Shown piece after piece: positions 54,442 through 63,969 of a stretch of 64,000 nt of DNA (position 1 is the first letter of the stretch; the number at the start of each line of letters is the position of its first letter). Source of the DNA: Deltaproteobacteria bacterium. GTDB lineage: Bacteria > Desulfobacterota > Desulfomonilia > UBA1062. The stretch spans positions 127,341 through 191,340 of the forward strand of contig JAHDRW010000012.1 of assembly GCA_018433085.1 (NCBI GenBank), read 5' to 3'. The translations under genes and the position numbers were made by a program. The notes under the pieces are model-generated. The model was given only the letters and a program-made list of their open reading frames with translations. It was not told where the DNA came from and did not search any database.

Positions 54442-56137
54442 ACACCTTAGCACTTTCCCCGACTCCCTGGTCTTCCTGCTCCCAGACGATGATGACATTG
54501 CCGCTGCCATCCATGGCCACCTGGGGATAATCCGCATCCCCTGCCCCATCGCCCGCCGGGCTGATGCTTGCCGGGTCGGTCCAGGCCCCGCCCCGGTACT
54601 CGCTCTTGAATACCCGATAAAGGCTCTCGACATTGTCATACTGCTCCCAGACGACGACGGCATTGCCGCTGCCATCCATGGCCACCTGGGGATATTCCGC
54701 ATTCCCTGCCTCATCGCCCTCCAGGCTGATGGTTGCCGGGTCGGACAAGATCCCGCCCCGGTACTCGCTCTTGAATACCCGATAAAGGCTCTCGACATTG
54801 TCATACTGTGTCCAGACGACGACGGCATTGCCGCTGCCATCCATGGCCACCTGGGGATTGTTGTACTCATGCCCATCCGCCGGGCTGATGTAGTCACCTA
54901 TACCCGGTTCGGTCCAGGTCCCGTCCCGGTACGCGCTCATGAATACCCGAGGAACGCTCTCGACATACTGATACCAGACGATGACGGCATTGCCGCTGCC
55001 ATCCATGGCCACCTGGGGATATTCCGCATGCTCTGCCACACCTCCCGCCGGGCTGATGCTTGCACCTATCTCCGGGTCGGTCCATTCCCCGTCACGGTAC
55101 TCGCTCTTGAATATCCGAGAAACGCCCCCGACATACTGATACCAGACGATGACTGCATTGCCGCTGCCATCCATGGCCACCTCGGGATAGAACGCATTTC
55201 CATCGCCCGCCGGGCTGATGAATGCACCTATCTCCGGGTGGGTCCAGGCCCCGTCACGGTACTCGCTCATGAATATCCGAGCAAAGCTCCCGTCTTGCTG
55301 ATACCAGACGATAACGGCACTGCCGCTGTCATCCATGGCCACCTGGGGTTCGGACGCATGCTCTGCCACACCTCCCTCCGGGCTGATGCTTGCCGGGTCG
55401 CTCCAGGCCCCGTCCCGATACTCGCTCATGAATATTTGATCAAAGCTCGCGCAACACTGCCTCCAGACGATGACGGTGTTGCCGCTGCCATCCATGGCCA
55501 CCTGGGGCTCGTACGCATGCCATTCCGGCGGGCTGATGTAGTTAGTCGGGTCTTCCGGGTGGGTCCAGGCCCCGTCCCGGTACTCGCTCTTGAATATTCT
55601 CCCATCCTGCTCCCAGACGATGACGGCATTGCCGCTGCCATCCATGGCCACCTGGTGATCGTACGTATCCGCTCCATCCGGGCTGATGTCCTCGGAAGTG
55701 TCGGATGGATGCTTCCAGTATGCGGCATGGACCAGGTAATCCCTGGTCGTGCCGTCCTCTGCCGTGACGCGGTAGGTGAGAGGGCCGGCAAAGTCGTTCG
55801 CCGTCACCCCGCTCTCCTGAACGACTTCCCCAACGCTCACCTCTTTTCCCGTGGTCGTGAAGCTCGCCTTGAGGGCGGTTACGGCATCAGCCTCCAGAGG
55901 CCCTGCCAGCAGGATCGTGCCGTTTGCCTCGTCTATCGTCCCCGTGATATCCGCTCCCAGCTGCGGATTCGCCTCGGCGGTGAAGCTGAAGGCGGTGATC
56001 GCCTTGCCGGAAGAGAGGGGCGGATCTTCGCCGTCGCCGCCGCCGCTGCTGCTTCCGCCGCCGCAGCCGGCGACAAGCGCAAAAAGGGAAAGGATAAGGA
56101 ACAGCCTGAAGATGCCGGTAGATTGCTTGCTGGACAT
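54404..56137 (-). CDS. repeat lipoprotein with DUF5018 domain, paralogue 1
   Basis: 577 residues from the ATG at 56137 (GAGAGGTGATGCA upstream); an earlier in-frame start adds 15 residues and has no signal. Lipobox LVAGC, then a Gly/Ser linker. Next a DUF5018-like Ig-type domain (AITAFSFTAEANPQLGADIT to VTAEDGTTRDYLV). Then eight repeats of about 50 residues, each with QVAMDGSGNAVIVW and (I/V)FKSEYRDGAWT. The repeat length and Ser/Gly/Trp pattern suggest a beta-propeller-like cell-surface or periplasmic protein. It ends FKSEYRFWDWEE. Function unknown. Confidence 0.8.
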   Translation of the reverse strand: MSSKQSTGIFRLFLILSLFALVAGCGGGSSSGGGDGEDPPLSSGKAITAFSFTAEANPQLGADITGTIDEANGTILLAGPLEADAVTALKASFTTTGKEVSVGEVVQESGVTANDFAGPLTYRVTAEDGTTRDYLVHAAYWKHPSDTSEDISPDGADTYDHQVAMDGSGNAVIVWEQDGRIFKSEYRDGAWTHPEDPTNYISPPEWHAYEPQVAMDGSGNTVIVWRQCCASFDQIFMSEYRDGAWSDPASISPEGGVAEHASEPQVAMDDSGSAVIVWYQQDGSFARIFMSEYRDGAWTHPEIGAFISPAGDGNAFYPEVAMDGSGNAVIVWYQYVGGVSRIFKSEYRDGEWTDPEIGASISPAGGVAEHAEYPQVAMDGSGNAVIVWYQYVESVPRVFMSAYRDGTWTEPGIGDYISPADGHEYNNPQVAMDGSGNAVVVWTQYDNVESLYRVFKSEYRGGILSDPATISLEGDEAGNAEYPQVAMDGSGNAVVVWEQYDNVESLYRVFKSEYRGGAWTDPASISPAGDGAGDADYPQVAMDGSGNVIIVWEQEDQGVGESAKVFKSEYRFWDWEE

Positions 56138-56877
56138 TGCATCACCTCTCAATAATAGATGTTTTTTCCTTCGCAGATACATTCGCCTTGTGGATGCAAA
56201 GGCTTTTCCCTCTTGAATGATACATTATCAAAACAAAATCGCCAATTCCTTGATATATCATGATAAACCATGGTTTTCAATAACCCTGAAAAAAATAATA
56301 CATCCCTCAGGAAAAGGGGGCATATTTATTTTTGTATAAAGCCAAAAAAGGGACAGCCTTATTTCTGATTCTTATCCAAATCGGCCCAATAAAAGAGCGG
56401 GCGTGAAAAACCCTACCGGAGTGCGCCGGTTGTTTTGCCCAGGGACATCCGAACACAAGCGGATTATCGGTTCAATGGCCGGGAAGAGCTTTCGCTGCAG
56501 GTCTTGCGGACCACCCGGCCCCGTGATCCGGGAATACCCACTTCGGCATTTCCGGCAGGATCTTCACCGGTGCGCTGCGGCACAGGCACCGCGGGTGTTC
56601 TCTTTTTCCTCCGGGTGTGATAGACGGCTGGCAGGAAAAAGTTCCGCCGGCCTGCGCGACCCGGCCGCAGCGAAAACGCCATCCGTGGCACGGGAAGCGA
56701 AGCGGCGCGCATCCCCCGGGGCCCTCCCCGCCGGATGCCGGGCCGTGATTCCGGCAGGAACGGACGCACGTTGTGCATACCGGAGACCCGCCGAAGGGAA
56801 ACGAACGGCCTGTTAAGCGCTTCGCCTTATACCCTCCCGCGGTGCTTCGAAAACATCTTATGTGAATGGAGCAGATC
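56138..56877. other. intergenic region, no supported gene
   Basis: 740 bp. The left part (to about 56400) is A+T-rich and holds the lipoprotein promoter. The right part is G+C-rich, with frames on both strands that are Arg/Pro/Gly-rich, lack ribosome-binding sites and resemble no protein; it may be a decayed gene. A REP-like relative lies near 56353. Confidence 0.4.
56217..56245 (-). promoter_or_regulatory. sigma70-type promoter of repeat lipoprotein 1
   Basis: On the minus strand TTGGCG and TATCAT are 17 bp apart, about 80 bases before the ATG. The leader downstream of it is similar to that of the paralogue at 61.6 kb. Confidence 0.4.
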
Positions 56878-58533
56878 ATGGGGCGCATCATCTATGTTAT
56901 CGGACACAAAAACCCCGACGCCGATTCGGTCGTCGCAGCCACCGCCTATGCAGAGCTCAAGCGGGCTCTCGGCATGACGGAGGCGCGTGCGGCGCGCGCG
57001 GGCGCGGCCAACCCACAGACCCAGTACATCTTCAGCCGCTTCTCGGTCGAGCTGCCCGAGTTCGTGCCCGACCTCGTGCCCAAGGTCGAGTACTACCTCT
57101 CCGGCCAGACGCCCACGGTCCGCCGCGACATCCCCCTGTGGGAGGCACTCGCCCTCATGGAACAGGTGGAGCGCAAGGTCCTGCCCATCGTGGACGACCA
57201 GGGGAGATACCGGTCCATGCTCCATTACGGGGCCTTTGCCCGGAACATCCTCGCCAAGATCAACCCGCACAAGAAGGCCGTGATCCCCACGAGCATCTCG
57301 CACCTCCTGTCCACGCTCCAGGCCCAGCCCATCGTGGTCTGCGGCGAGGACGAGCTGTTCAAGGCGCGCATCGTGGTCGCGGCTCTGGAGACGGGGTCGT
57401 TCACCGAGCACCTCCACGGCGAGCCGCTCGAAAACACGGTGGTCATCGTCGGAGACCGCGAGGACGTGCAGCGCACCGCCATCGAGTCGGGGGTGAGGGC
57501 GCTGGTGGTGACCAACGGCAACACGGTATCGAAGGAGCTGCGCGGGCTCGCACAGGAAAGGCGTGTCTCGGTCCTGGTGTCGCCCTACGACACCTCGAGC
57601 ACCTCGCTGCTGATCATCTACTCGACCCCGGTGTGGACCATGGGGGACGACACGGTTCCCACGGTGCGCCTGCGCGATTCCTTGAGCTCGGCCCGGGCCG
57701 CCATAGCCGCCTCGCCGAGCAGGGCGGTCGCGGTGGTGGACGACGAGGGGAGAGTGGTCAGCGTGTTCGCCGAGGGCGACCTCATCAACGAGCCCAACAT
57801 CGAGCTCATCCTCGTGGACCACAACGAGATGTCCCTGGCGGTAGAGGGCATCGACAACTACAGCATCCTGGAGGTCATCGACCATCACCGCATCGGCGAT
57901 CTGACCACGAAGCACCCCATCACCTTCCTGAACCGGGTGGTGGGCTCCACGAGCACGATCGTGGCGAACCTGTACCGCGAGAGCCGCGTACCCCTGCCGA
58001 AGCCCATCGCATCGATCCTCCTGTGCGGCATCCTCTCCGACACCCTGGTGCTCAGGTCGGTCACCACCACGGACGTGGACCACGAGACCGCCGGGTACCT
58101 GAGCGATATCACCGACCTCGACATCGAGGTCCTGGGCAGGGACATCATGGCCTCGGCCTCGGCCGCCGCGCGCCTGCCGGTAGAGGACATGATCAGGCTC
58201 GACATGAAGGAGTACGAGGCATCGGGCGAGAAGATCACGGTCGGCCAGATCGAGGTCACGAACAACGACGAGATCCTCGAGCGCGCGCAGGAGATCATCT
58301 CCGCGCTCCAGTCGCTCCGGGCGCGAAGCGGCCTCTACCTCGCGGCCCTGATCGCGACCGACGTGACGAGGCTCTCGAGCCTGCTGTTCATCGATGCCGA
58401 CAGGGAGTTCATCGCGCACATCGGCTATCCCAAGGCCTCGCAGGGGGTGTACGTGCTCAAGGACATCCTCTCGCGCAAAAAGCAGGTGATGCCGGCGGTG
58501 TTCGAGATCCTCGAGAAGGCCACGACCGCCTAG
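56878..58533 (+). CDS. family II (DHH) inorganic pyrophosphatase with CBS/DRTGG regulatory insert
   Basis: 551 residues from the ATG at 56878 with TGGAG upstream; an ATG at 56866 is also possible. The DHH catalytic half has GHKNPDADSV (residues 9-18), DHNEMS and DHHRIGDL. DHHA2-type C-terminal half includes the ASRKKQ-type end, here LSRKKQV. Between them (about 70-300) a long insert has CBS halves and a DRTGG-like region, as in nucleotide-regulated family II enzymes. It hydrolyses PPi with Mn or Co and is expected to be controlled by adenine nucleotides. Useful beside CoA-ligase reactions, which release PPi. Confidence 0.9.
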   Translation: MGRIIYVIGHKNPDADSVVAATAYAELKRALGMTEARAARAGAANPQTQYIFSRFSVELPEFVPDLVPKVEYYLSGQTPTVRRDIPLWEALALMEQVERKVLPIVDDQGRYRSMLHYGAFARNILAKINPHKKAVIPTSISHLLSTLQAQPIVVCGEDELFKARIVVAALETGSFTEHLHGEPLENTVVIVGDREDVQRTAIESGVRALVVTNGNTVSKELRGLAQERRVSVLVSPYDTSSTSLLIIYSTPVWTMGDDTVPTVRLRDSLSSARAAIAASPSRAVAVVDDEGRVVSVFAEGDLINEPNIELILVDHNEMSLAVEGIDNYSILEVIDHHRIGDLTTKHPITFLNRVVGSTSTIVANLYRESRVPLPKPIASILLCGILSDTLVLRSVTTTDVDHETAGYLSDITDLDIEVLGRDIMASASAAARLPVEDMIRLDMKEYEASGEKITVGQIEVTNNDEILERAQEIISALQSLRARSGLYLAALIATDVTRLSSLLFIDADREFIAHIGYPKASQGVYVLKDILSRKKQVMPAVFEILEKATTA

Positions 58534-58722
58534 CGCGCCGGGTGGCGGGTTGCAATATCCGATATGCGGTGATGACACACCGGCATGGTGGCCGAGGATC
58601 GATGATGGGCCGGGTCCGCCGCACGGCACATCAACAGAGGCAAAAGAGCGAAGAGAAAAGTTGCTTGGGGAATGGGGGCTTATGCTTTATACTTATCCAC
58701 TCGATCGCCCATTATGAGATAG

Positions 58723-59949
58723 GTGGTGAAGAATAAAATCAAAATCTTATGGGCCGTAAGCTCGGTCGGCAAGGGGCACGTCATGCGCGATCTCGCCATC
58801 GTGAACCGGCTCGAGACCCTGGCGGAGGTCGAAGTCGACTGGCTGGCGCCGGATCCCGCTGCCGATTTTCTCAACAGCCGCGGGCATAACGTCCTTGCGT
58901 GCTCGTCGCGGTTGGCTGGGAGTGGGAAAATCTATGAGCGGGTTTTCTCCGGATGCTCCGCGGAGTTCAATCTCATGGGGTATGTCAGGGCCGAAACCAG
59001 GCTGCACAGGCACGACTTCAGGATAAGCGCAGAGGCGTGGAAACAAGCCGGCTATGACGCGATCGTCGGGGACGAAGCCTTCTGGCTTCTCACCGGCTTT
59101 TCTTCGCGGTGGGAGAAAAAGCCCTGCCCTTTCATCTTCCTGACCGATTTCATCGGCACCAGGGCAATGCGCTTGCGCCTCCACGATCTTTTCACCGCGT
59201 GGTTCAACAATCTTCTTTTCTCCTTCAGCTACCTGGGGCCGGACCTGTATCTCTATGTCGGTGACGCACAGGAAATACCCGATGAGCGCCTGGGCTTCCT
59301 GTTGCCCGGCGGTCGGAAGTGGGCGGAAAGACACTGCCGCTTCGTCAAACCGATCGTGGGCTTTGACTCGGGCGCAATGCCGGACAAGCGGTCGTTACGG
59401 GCGAAGTTGGAATTGCCTGAACAAAGCACGCTGTTTCTGGCGACCATAGGGCCGGAGGGCGATTACGGGCAGCGCTTGTCGACCGTCGAGCATGTTTTCG
59501 AGATATTGAAAAAGGATTTTCCGGATGCCTGCTTCGTGGTGGTCTGCCCCGGGGCCGGAACCAGAGAGTGGATACGTTACCACCGCTTTCTCGATCGCCT
59601 GTATGAATACTTCGCAGCCGCGGATTTTGTCATTACCCAGTCCGGATACGGCAAGGTCGCGGAGCTGTCCGCCCTCGGAAAGCCGTTTATCGCCATTCCC
59701 CTCGATTATCACTTCGAGCAGGAATATGTGATGGGCCGCCGCCTGGAGCGGTATGGGGCCGGCAAGCTGGTGACCATGCGCGACCATGGCCCCGAAGATA
59801 TCGCCGGGATCGTGCGCGGGCTGATGGCTAAAGAGACGAGAGCGATCGACGTGGATACAGGGGAAGAAGTGGCCGGCATTATCCTGAATGCCGCGGGCAA
59901 TGAACAACGGAAACAAATGTCCGGCAGATGCATGATCCTGAAAAGATAA
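58723..59949 (+). CDS. glycosyltransferase, GT28/MurG-like (UGT fold)
   Basis: 409 residues from a GTG (two GTG in a row). The N-terminal Rossmann half opens KIKILWAVSSVGKGHVMRDL, and the C-terminal half has the nucleotide-sugar motif DFVITQSGYGKVAELSALGKP and a following FEQEYVMGRRLE, as in the GT28 family. The acceptor is unknown; no lipid or wall genes are adjacent. No signal peptide, so cytoplasmic or membrane-peripheral. The frame stops at 59949, but a shifted frame stays open to about 60070. Confidence 0.8.
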   Translation: MVKNKIKILWAVSSVGKGHVMRDLAIVNRLETLAEVEVDWLAPDPAADFLNSRGHNVLACSSRLAGSGKIYERVFSGCSAEFNLMGYVRAETRLHRHDFRISAEAWKQAGYDAIVGDEAFWLLTGFSSRWEKKPCPFIFLTDFIGTRAMRLRLHDLFTAWFNNLLFSFSYLGPDLYLYVGDAQEIPDERLGFLLPGGRKWAERHCRFVKPIVGFDSGAMPDKRSLRAKLELPEQSTLFLATIGPEGDYGQRLSTVEHVFEILKKDFPDACFVVVCPGAGTREWIRYHRFLDRLYEYFAAADFVITQSGYGKVAELSALGKPFIAIPLDYHFEQEYVMGRRLERYGAGKLVTMRDHGPEDIAGIVRGLMAKETRAIDVDTGEEVAGIILNAAGNEQRKQMSGRCMILKR

Positions 59950-60118
59950 CGATCGCACGCACGCGTGCGGCGGAGAGCCCGGCTGCGCGTATGCAGCCGA
60001 CCACCGGCAGGCGATCGAGCAGTACGTGAAAGGCGGGAGAAACGGTCGAGTGCACAAGCAGAAAGAAAAGTGACATGTGGCGGGCCGGGAGGGGCCGCCC
60101 CCCGCCCCGCGTCAACCG

Positions 60119-61639
60119 TTATTCGTCCCAGAACCGGTACTCACTCTTGAATATCTGATCATGGTTCCCGTCTGACTGAATCCATGCAATGAGGGCATTG
60201 CCGCTGTCGTCCATGGCCACCCGAGGAAAGTTGGCGCTCTGTCCATCCGGGCTGATGCCGTCTTGCAGGCCTTCCGGGTGGGTCCATGCGCCGCCCCGGT
60301 ACTCGCTCTTGAATATCCAGTTATGGCTCCCGTCATACTCTTCCCAGACGATGACGGCATTGCCGCCGGCATTCATGGCCACCTGATTGTTATACGCATC
60401 CCCATCCGGGCTGATGCTGTCTTCCGGGCCTGCCGGGTGGGCCCAGGCCCCGTCCCGGTACTCGCTCTTGTATATCTGCAAGGTGCCCCCGTCGACAGTC
60501 TGGTCCCAGGTTATGACGGCGTTGCCGCTGTCATCCATGGCCACCTGGGGTACGTACGCATCCTGTCCGTCCGGGCTGATGTTGTCGGCGAGGCCGGATG
60601 GGTGGGTCCACTCTCCGTCCCGGTATTCGCTCTTGTATATCTGTAAATTGGTTCCGTCGGACTGATACCAGACGATAAGGGCATCGCCGTTGTTGTCCAT
60701 GGCCACCTGGGGGCACAGCGTAGCATGTTCACTCTGGCTGATGTTTGCCGGGCCGGTCCAGGCCCCGCCCCGGTACTCGCTCATGAATATCTGATTAATA
60801 TGGTCGACACCCTGCACCCAGACGATGACGGCATTGCCATTGTTATCCATGGTCACCTGGGGAGTGATCACGCCTCCACCATCGCTGACGCCTGCCGGGT
60901 CGGTCCAGGCGCCGTCCCGGTACTCGCTCTTGAATACCAGATAATTGATCCCGTCGGACTGTTCCCAGACGATGACGGCATTGCCATTGTCGTCCATGGC
61001 CACCTGGGGATTATCTGCTGCATCCGGCCCATCCGGGCTGATGTGTTCGGTCACGTCTTGCGGGTGGGTCCAGGCGCCGTTCCGGTACTCGCTCTTGAAT
61101 ATCCGATGATGGCTCCCGTCGGACTGGTCCCAGACGATGAGGGCATTGCCGTTGTTGCCCATGGCCACCTGGACATCCGAGCCCGTATTCTGTTCATCCG
61201 GGCTGATGTTGTCAGTGAGACCCGATGGATGCTTCCAGTACGCGGCACAGACCGTGTAATCCCGAGTCGAGCCGTCTCCTGCCGTGACGCGGTAGGCGAG
61301 AGGACCGGCAAAGCTGTTGGCCGTCACCCCGCTCTCCTGAGCGACTCCCCCCACGCTCACCAGCGTCCCCGTGGTCGTGAAGCTCGCCTTCAGGCCGGCT
61401 ACGTCATCCGCGTCCAGAGGCCCTGCCAGCAGGATCGTGCCGTTTGCCTCGTTTATCGTCCCCGCGAGGTCCGCTCCCAGCTGCGGGTTGTCCGCGGCGG
61501 TGAAGCTGAAGGCAGTGATCGCCTTGTCGGAAGAGAGGGGTGTATCGCCGCCGCTGCTGCCGCCACAGCTTGCGAGAAGTGCAAGGATGGAAAGGAAAAG
61601 AGGAAGCCTGGAAGTGCCAGTTGATAGCGTGCTCGACAT
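60119..61639 (-). CDS. repeat lipoprotein with DUF5018 domain, paralogue 2
   Basis: 506 residues; AAGGAGACAACGC before the ATG. Lipobox LLASC, then DUF5018-like domain (AITAFSFTAADNPQLGADLA to YRVTAGDGSTRDYTV). Seven repeats follow, each with QVAM(D/N)xxGNAxIVW and IFKSEYR(D/N)GAWTHP. It ends FKSEYRFWDE, matching paralogue 1. 5' leader and 3' flank are also similar to those of paralogue 1, so a whole unit was duplicated. Repeat number differs, suggesting expansion and contraction. Confidence 0.8.
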   Translation of the reverse strand: MSSTLSTGTSRLPLFLSILALLASCGGSSGGDTPLSSDKAITAFSFTAADNPQLGADLAGTINEANGTILLAGPLDADDVAGLKASFTTTGTLVSVGGVAQESGVTANSFAGPLAYRVTAGDGSTRDYTVCAAYWKHPSGLTDNISPDEQNTGSDVQVAMGNNGNALIVWDQSDGSHHRIFKSEYRNGAWTHPQDVTEHISPDGPDAADNPQVAMDDNGNAVIVWEQSDGINYLVFKSEYRDGAWTDPAGVSDGGGVITPQVTMDNNGNAVIVWVQGVDHINQIFMSEYRGGAWTGPANISQSEHATLCPQVAMDNNGDALIVWYQSDGTNLQIYKSEYRDGEWTHPSGLADNISPDGQDAYVPQVAMDDSGNAVITWDQTVDGGTLQIYKSEYRDGAWAHPAGPEDSISPDGDAYNNQVAMNAGGNAVIVWEEYDGSHNWIFKSEYRGGAWTHPEGLQDGISPDGQSANFPRVAMDDSGNALIAWIQSDGNHDQIFKSEYRFWDE

Positions 61640-61926
61640 TGCGTTGTCTCCTTATAGAAGATATTTTCCCGTCACAGATACATTCGTTTTGTGGTTGCTG
61701 ATGTTCTTCCCTCTTGAAGGAGGCATAATCAAGGTGGCATTATCATTTACAAAAATACCATGAAAGATTATTTCCTTCAATAACTGATTACTTTTCATGC
61801 AGGTTTCTGTAACTAACATGGGATTTCCCAGGGCCTACCCCTTGTCACTGAGGCTCCCTTTGGTCGGCGCCTTTCTACGATCTGATATGCACACGGGCAT
61901 AGCCTGAGCTTTCAGAAAAGAAGGCC

Positions 61927-62175
61927 ATGAAAATAGGAGGAGAGATTCGCCATGAATACGTTCACCTGCGGCATCGGGAAAGGTTCGCTCAGGAAATCGA
62001 CGTCAAAGGAAAAGTGGTGACCATGTTGTTGAAAGGATATTCCACATCCGTGCCCAACGAGGCCGAGGCACTTGCTGAGGATTTCACTCGTCTCCATGGC
62101 GGGGGAAAGATCCTCGACCGGGTCGTGGATATGATTCATCGCAACTCGAGTGCAATCAGAAAATATGTGTTTTGA
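61927..62175 (+). CDS. small hypothetical protein
   Basis: 82 residues, AGAAGG just before the ATG. Helical and charged (RHRERFAQEIDVKGKVVTML, then ALAEDFTRLHGGGKILDRVV), no signal or membrane helix. No family recognised. A second ATG in another frame (61952) has a stronger ribosome-binding site but gives only 22 residues, so a frameshift cannot be excluded. It lies between two divergent lipoprotein paralogues. Confidence 0.4.
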   Translation: MKIGGEIRHEYVHLRHRERFAQEIDVKGKVVTMLLKGYSTSVPNEAEALAEDFTRLHGGGKILDRVVDMIHRNSSAIRKYVF

Positions 62176-62374
62176 AAGCGGTACTCTTTATAGAAGCGAG
62201 AGCTCGCTGTGCAGACACTCGGCCAAGAGCCCGTATTACGATAACAGCATTTAATCTGCGTTGTTATGTCCATAACATCCGAATGATATCCTTGAAAACT
62301 ATCCAAGGTATACAAAGGTATTCATAAGATCTCTCTCATCGACCGGAGAAAATTCCGCTGAATCGTAATAAGTA

Positions 62375-62403
62375 TTGAATACGGTGTAATTGATTATTAT
62401 AAT
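62375..62403 (+). promoter_or_regulatory. sigma70 promoter of repeat lipoprotein 3
   Basis: TTGAAT and a perfect TATAAT with a 17-bp spacer, 72 bases before the start codon. A small TGCTC/GAGCA hairpin lies in the leader just before the ribosome-binding site. Confidence 0.65.
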
Positions 62404-62475
62404 AGTTTACTTGCATTGTTATAAGTCTGCGCCCACGAAGAATGCATGCTCTTTCATGAGCAGAGGAGGACTACG

Positions 62476-63969
62476 ATGGGTAGCATGAAATTCGAGGGTT
62501 TCTTCAGATTATTCCTTCTTCTTTCCACTCTTGCCTTGATTACCGGATGTGGCGGCAGCAGCGGTGGCGGCGGCGCAGCCCTCTCTTCCGACAAGGCGAT
62601 CACCGCCTTCAGCTTCATCGCCGCGGCGAACCCGCAGCTGGGAGCGGACCTCACCGGGACGATAAACGAGGCAAACGGCACGATCCTGCTGGCAGGTCCT
62701 CTGGAGATTGATGATGTAGCCGGCCTGAAGGCGAGCTTCACGACCACGGGGAAAGAGGTGGGCGTGGGGGGAGTCGCTCAGGAGAGCGGGGTGACGGCCA
62801 ACAGCTTTGCCGGTCCTCTCGCCTACCGCGTCACGGCAGAGGACGGCTCGACAAGGGATTACCGGGTATGTGTAGCATACTGGAAGCATCCATCGGGCCT
62901 GAGCGACAACATCAGCCCGGATGATCATGGTGCAGCATCTACTAGTGCCCAGATAGCAATGGATAACAGCGGCAATGCCCTCATCGTCTGGGAGCAGTCT
63001 GACGGGAGCAAATGGCAGATATTCAAGAGCGAGTACCGGGACGGCGCCTGGATACACCCGACAGGCCCGGATGACAACATCAGCCCGGATGAACCGGATA
63101 AACAGGATGCGAGGTTTCCCCAGGTGGCCATGGATGACAGCGGCAATGCCATCATCGTCTGGTATCAGCATGACGGTATCAATTGGCAGATATTCAAGAG
63201 CGAGTACCGGGACGGCACCTGGACTCACCCGGCAGACCTGGATGACCATATCAGCCAGAATGGACAGGATGCATATGAACCCCAGGTGGCCATGGACGGT
63301 GGCGGCAATGCCCTCATCGTCTGGAGGCAGTATGACGGGATCAATAATCAGATATTCAGGAGCGAGTGCCGTGACGGCGCCTGGACCCACCCGGACGGCC
63401 TGGAAGACAACATCAGCCCGGATAGCCAGGGTGCGGATTCTCCCCGGGTGGCCATGGATGGTGACGGTAATGCCCTCATCGTCTGGTGTCAGGTTGACGA
63501 TAGCGATCGGCAGATATTCAAGAGCGAGTACCGGGGCGGCGCCTGGACCGACCCGACAGGTCTGGATGACAACATCAGCCCGGATGGGGAGAGCGTGGAT
63601 GATCCCCAGGTGGCTATGGACAACAATGGCAACACCCTCATCGTCTGGAGGCAGTCTGACGGGAGTGCCGACGGGGGCAAATTGCAGATATACAGGAGCG
63701 AGTACCGGAACGGCGTCTGGACCCACCCGACAGGTCTGGATGACAACATCAGCCCCGATGGACAGGATGCGTATTATCCGCAGGCGGCCATGGATGCTCT
63801 CGGCAATGCCCTCATCGTCTGGGAGCAGTCTGACGGGATCAATAATCAGGTATTCAAGAGCTGTCAACGGGAAGATAAAAGTATACCAATTCTGGGAATG
63901 AAAAGTATACCACCCTTACCCGACAGTGTCCTGAGAATCGACCCCGTCCTTCGAGATTTTTCCCCGTAA
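62476..63969 (+). CDS. repeat lipoprotein with DUF5018 domain, paralogue 3, C-terminus interrupted
   Basis: From the ATG at 62476 (CAGAGGAGGACTACG upstream). Lipobox LITGC, Gly/Ser linker, DUF5018-like domain, then six repeats with (Q/R)(V/I/A)AMDxxGNALIVW and IFKSEYR(D/G)GAWTHP. Family sequence stops at QVFKS (63861). Where the paralogues end EYRFWDE, this frame runs on into CQREDKSIPILGMKSIPPLP, which is unrelated and probably belongs to an inserted element. The true gene has lost only its last few residues and may still work. Divergent from paralogue 2. Confidence 0.75.
   Translation: MGSMKFEGFFRLFLLLSTLALITGCGGSSGGGGAALSSDKAITAFSFIAAANPQLGADLTGTINEANGTILLAGPLEIDDVAGLKASFTTTGKEVGVGGVAQESGVTANSFAGPLAYRVTAEDGSTRDYRVCVAYWKHPSGLSDNISPDDHGAASTSAQIAMDNSGNALIVWEQSDGSKWQIFKSEYRDGAWIHPTGPDDNISPDEPDKQDARFPQVAMDDSGNAIIVWYQHDGINWQIFKSEYRDGTWTHPADLDDHISQNGQDAYEPQVAMDGGGNALIVWRQYDGINNQIFRSECRDGAWTHPDGLEDNISPDSQGADSPRVAMDGDGNALIVWCQVDDSDRQIFKSEYRGGAWTDPTGLDDNISPDGESVDDPQVAMDNNGNTLIVWRQSDGSADGGKLQIYRSEYRNGVWTHPTGLDDNISPDGQDAYYPQAAMDALGNALIVWEQSDGINNQVFKSCQREDKSIPILGMKSIPPLPDSVLRIDPVLRDFSP

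Noticed and set aside
56403..56816. Frames on both strands upstream of the pyrophosphatase
   Set aside because: Arg/Gly/Pro-rich, no ribosome-binding sites, no family resemblance; possibly decayed DNA.
60119..61639. Plus-strand frames antisense to the repeat lipoproteins (also at 54.9-56.2 kb and 62.5-63.9 kb)
   Set aside because: They mirror the tandem repeats and share their codon bias; no start signals.
61952..62020. 22-codon frame with strong ribosome-binding site
   Set aside because: Too short to support alone; the overlapping 82-codon frame is more protein-like.
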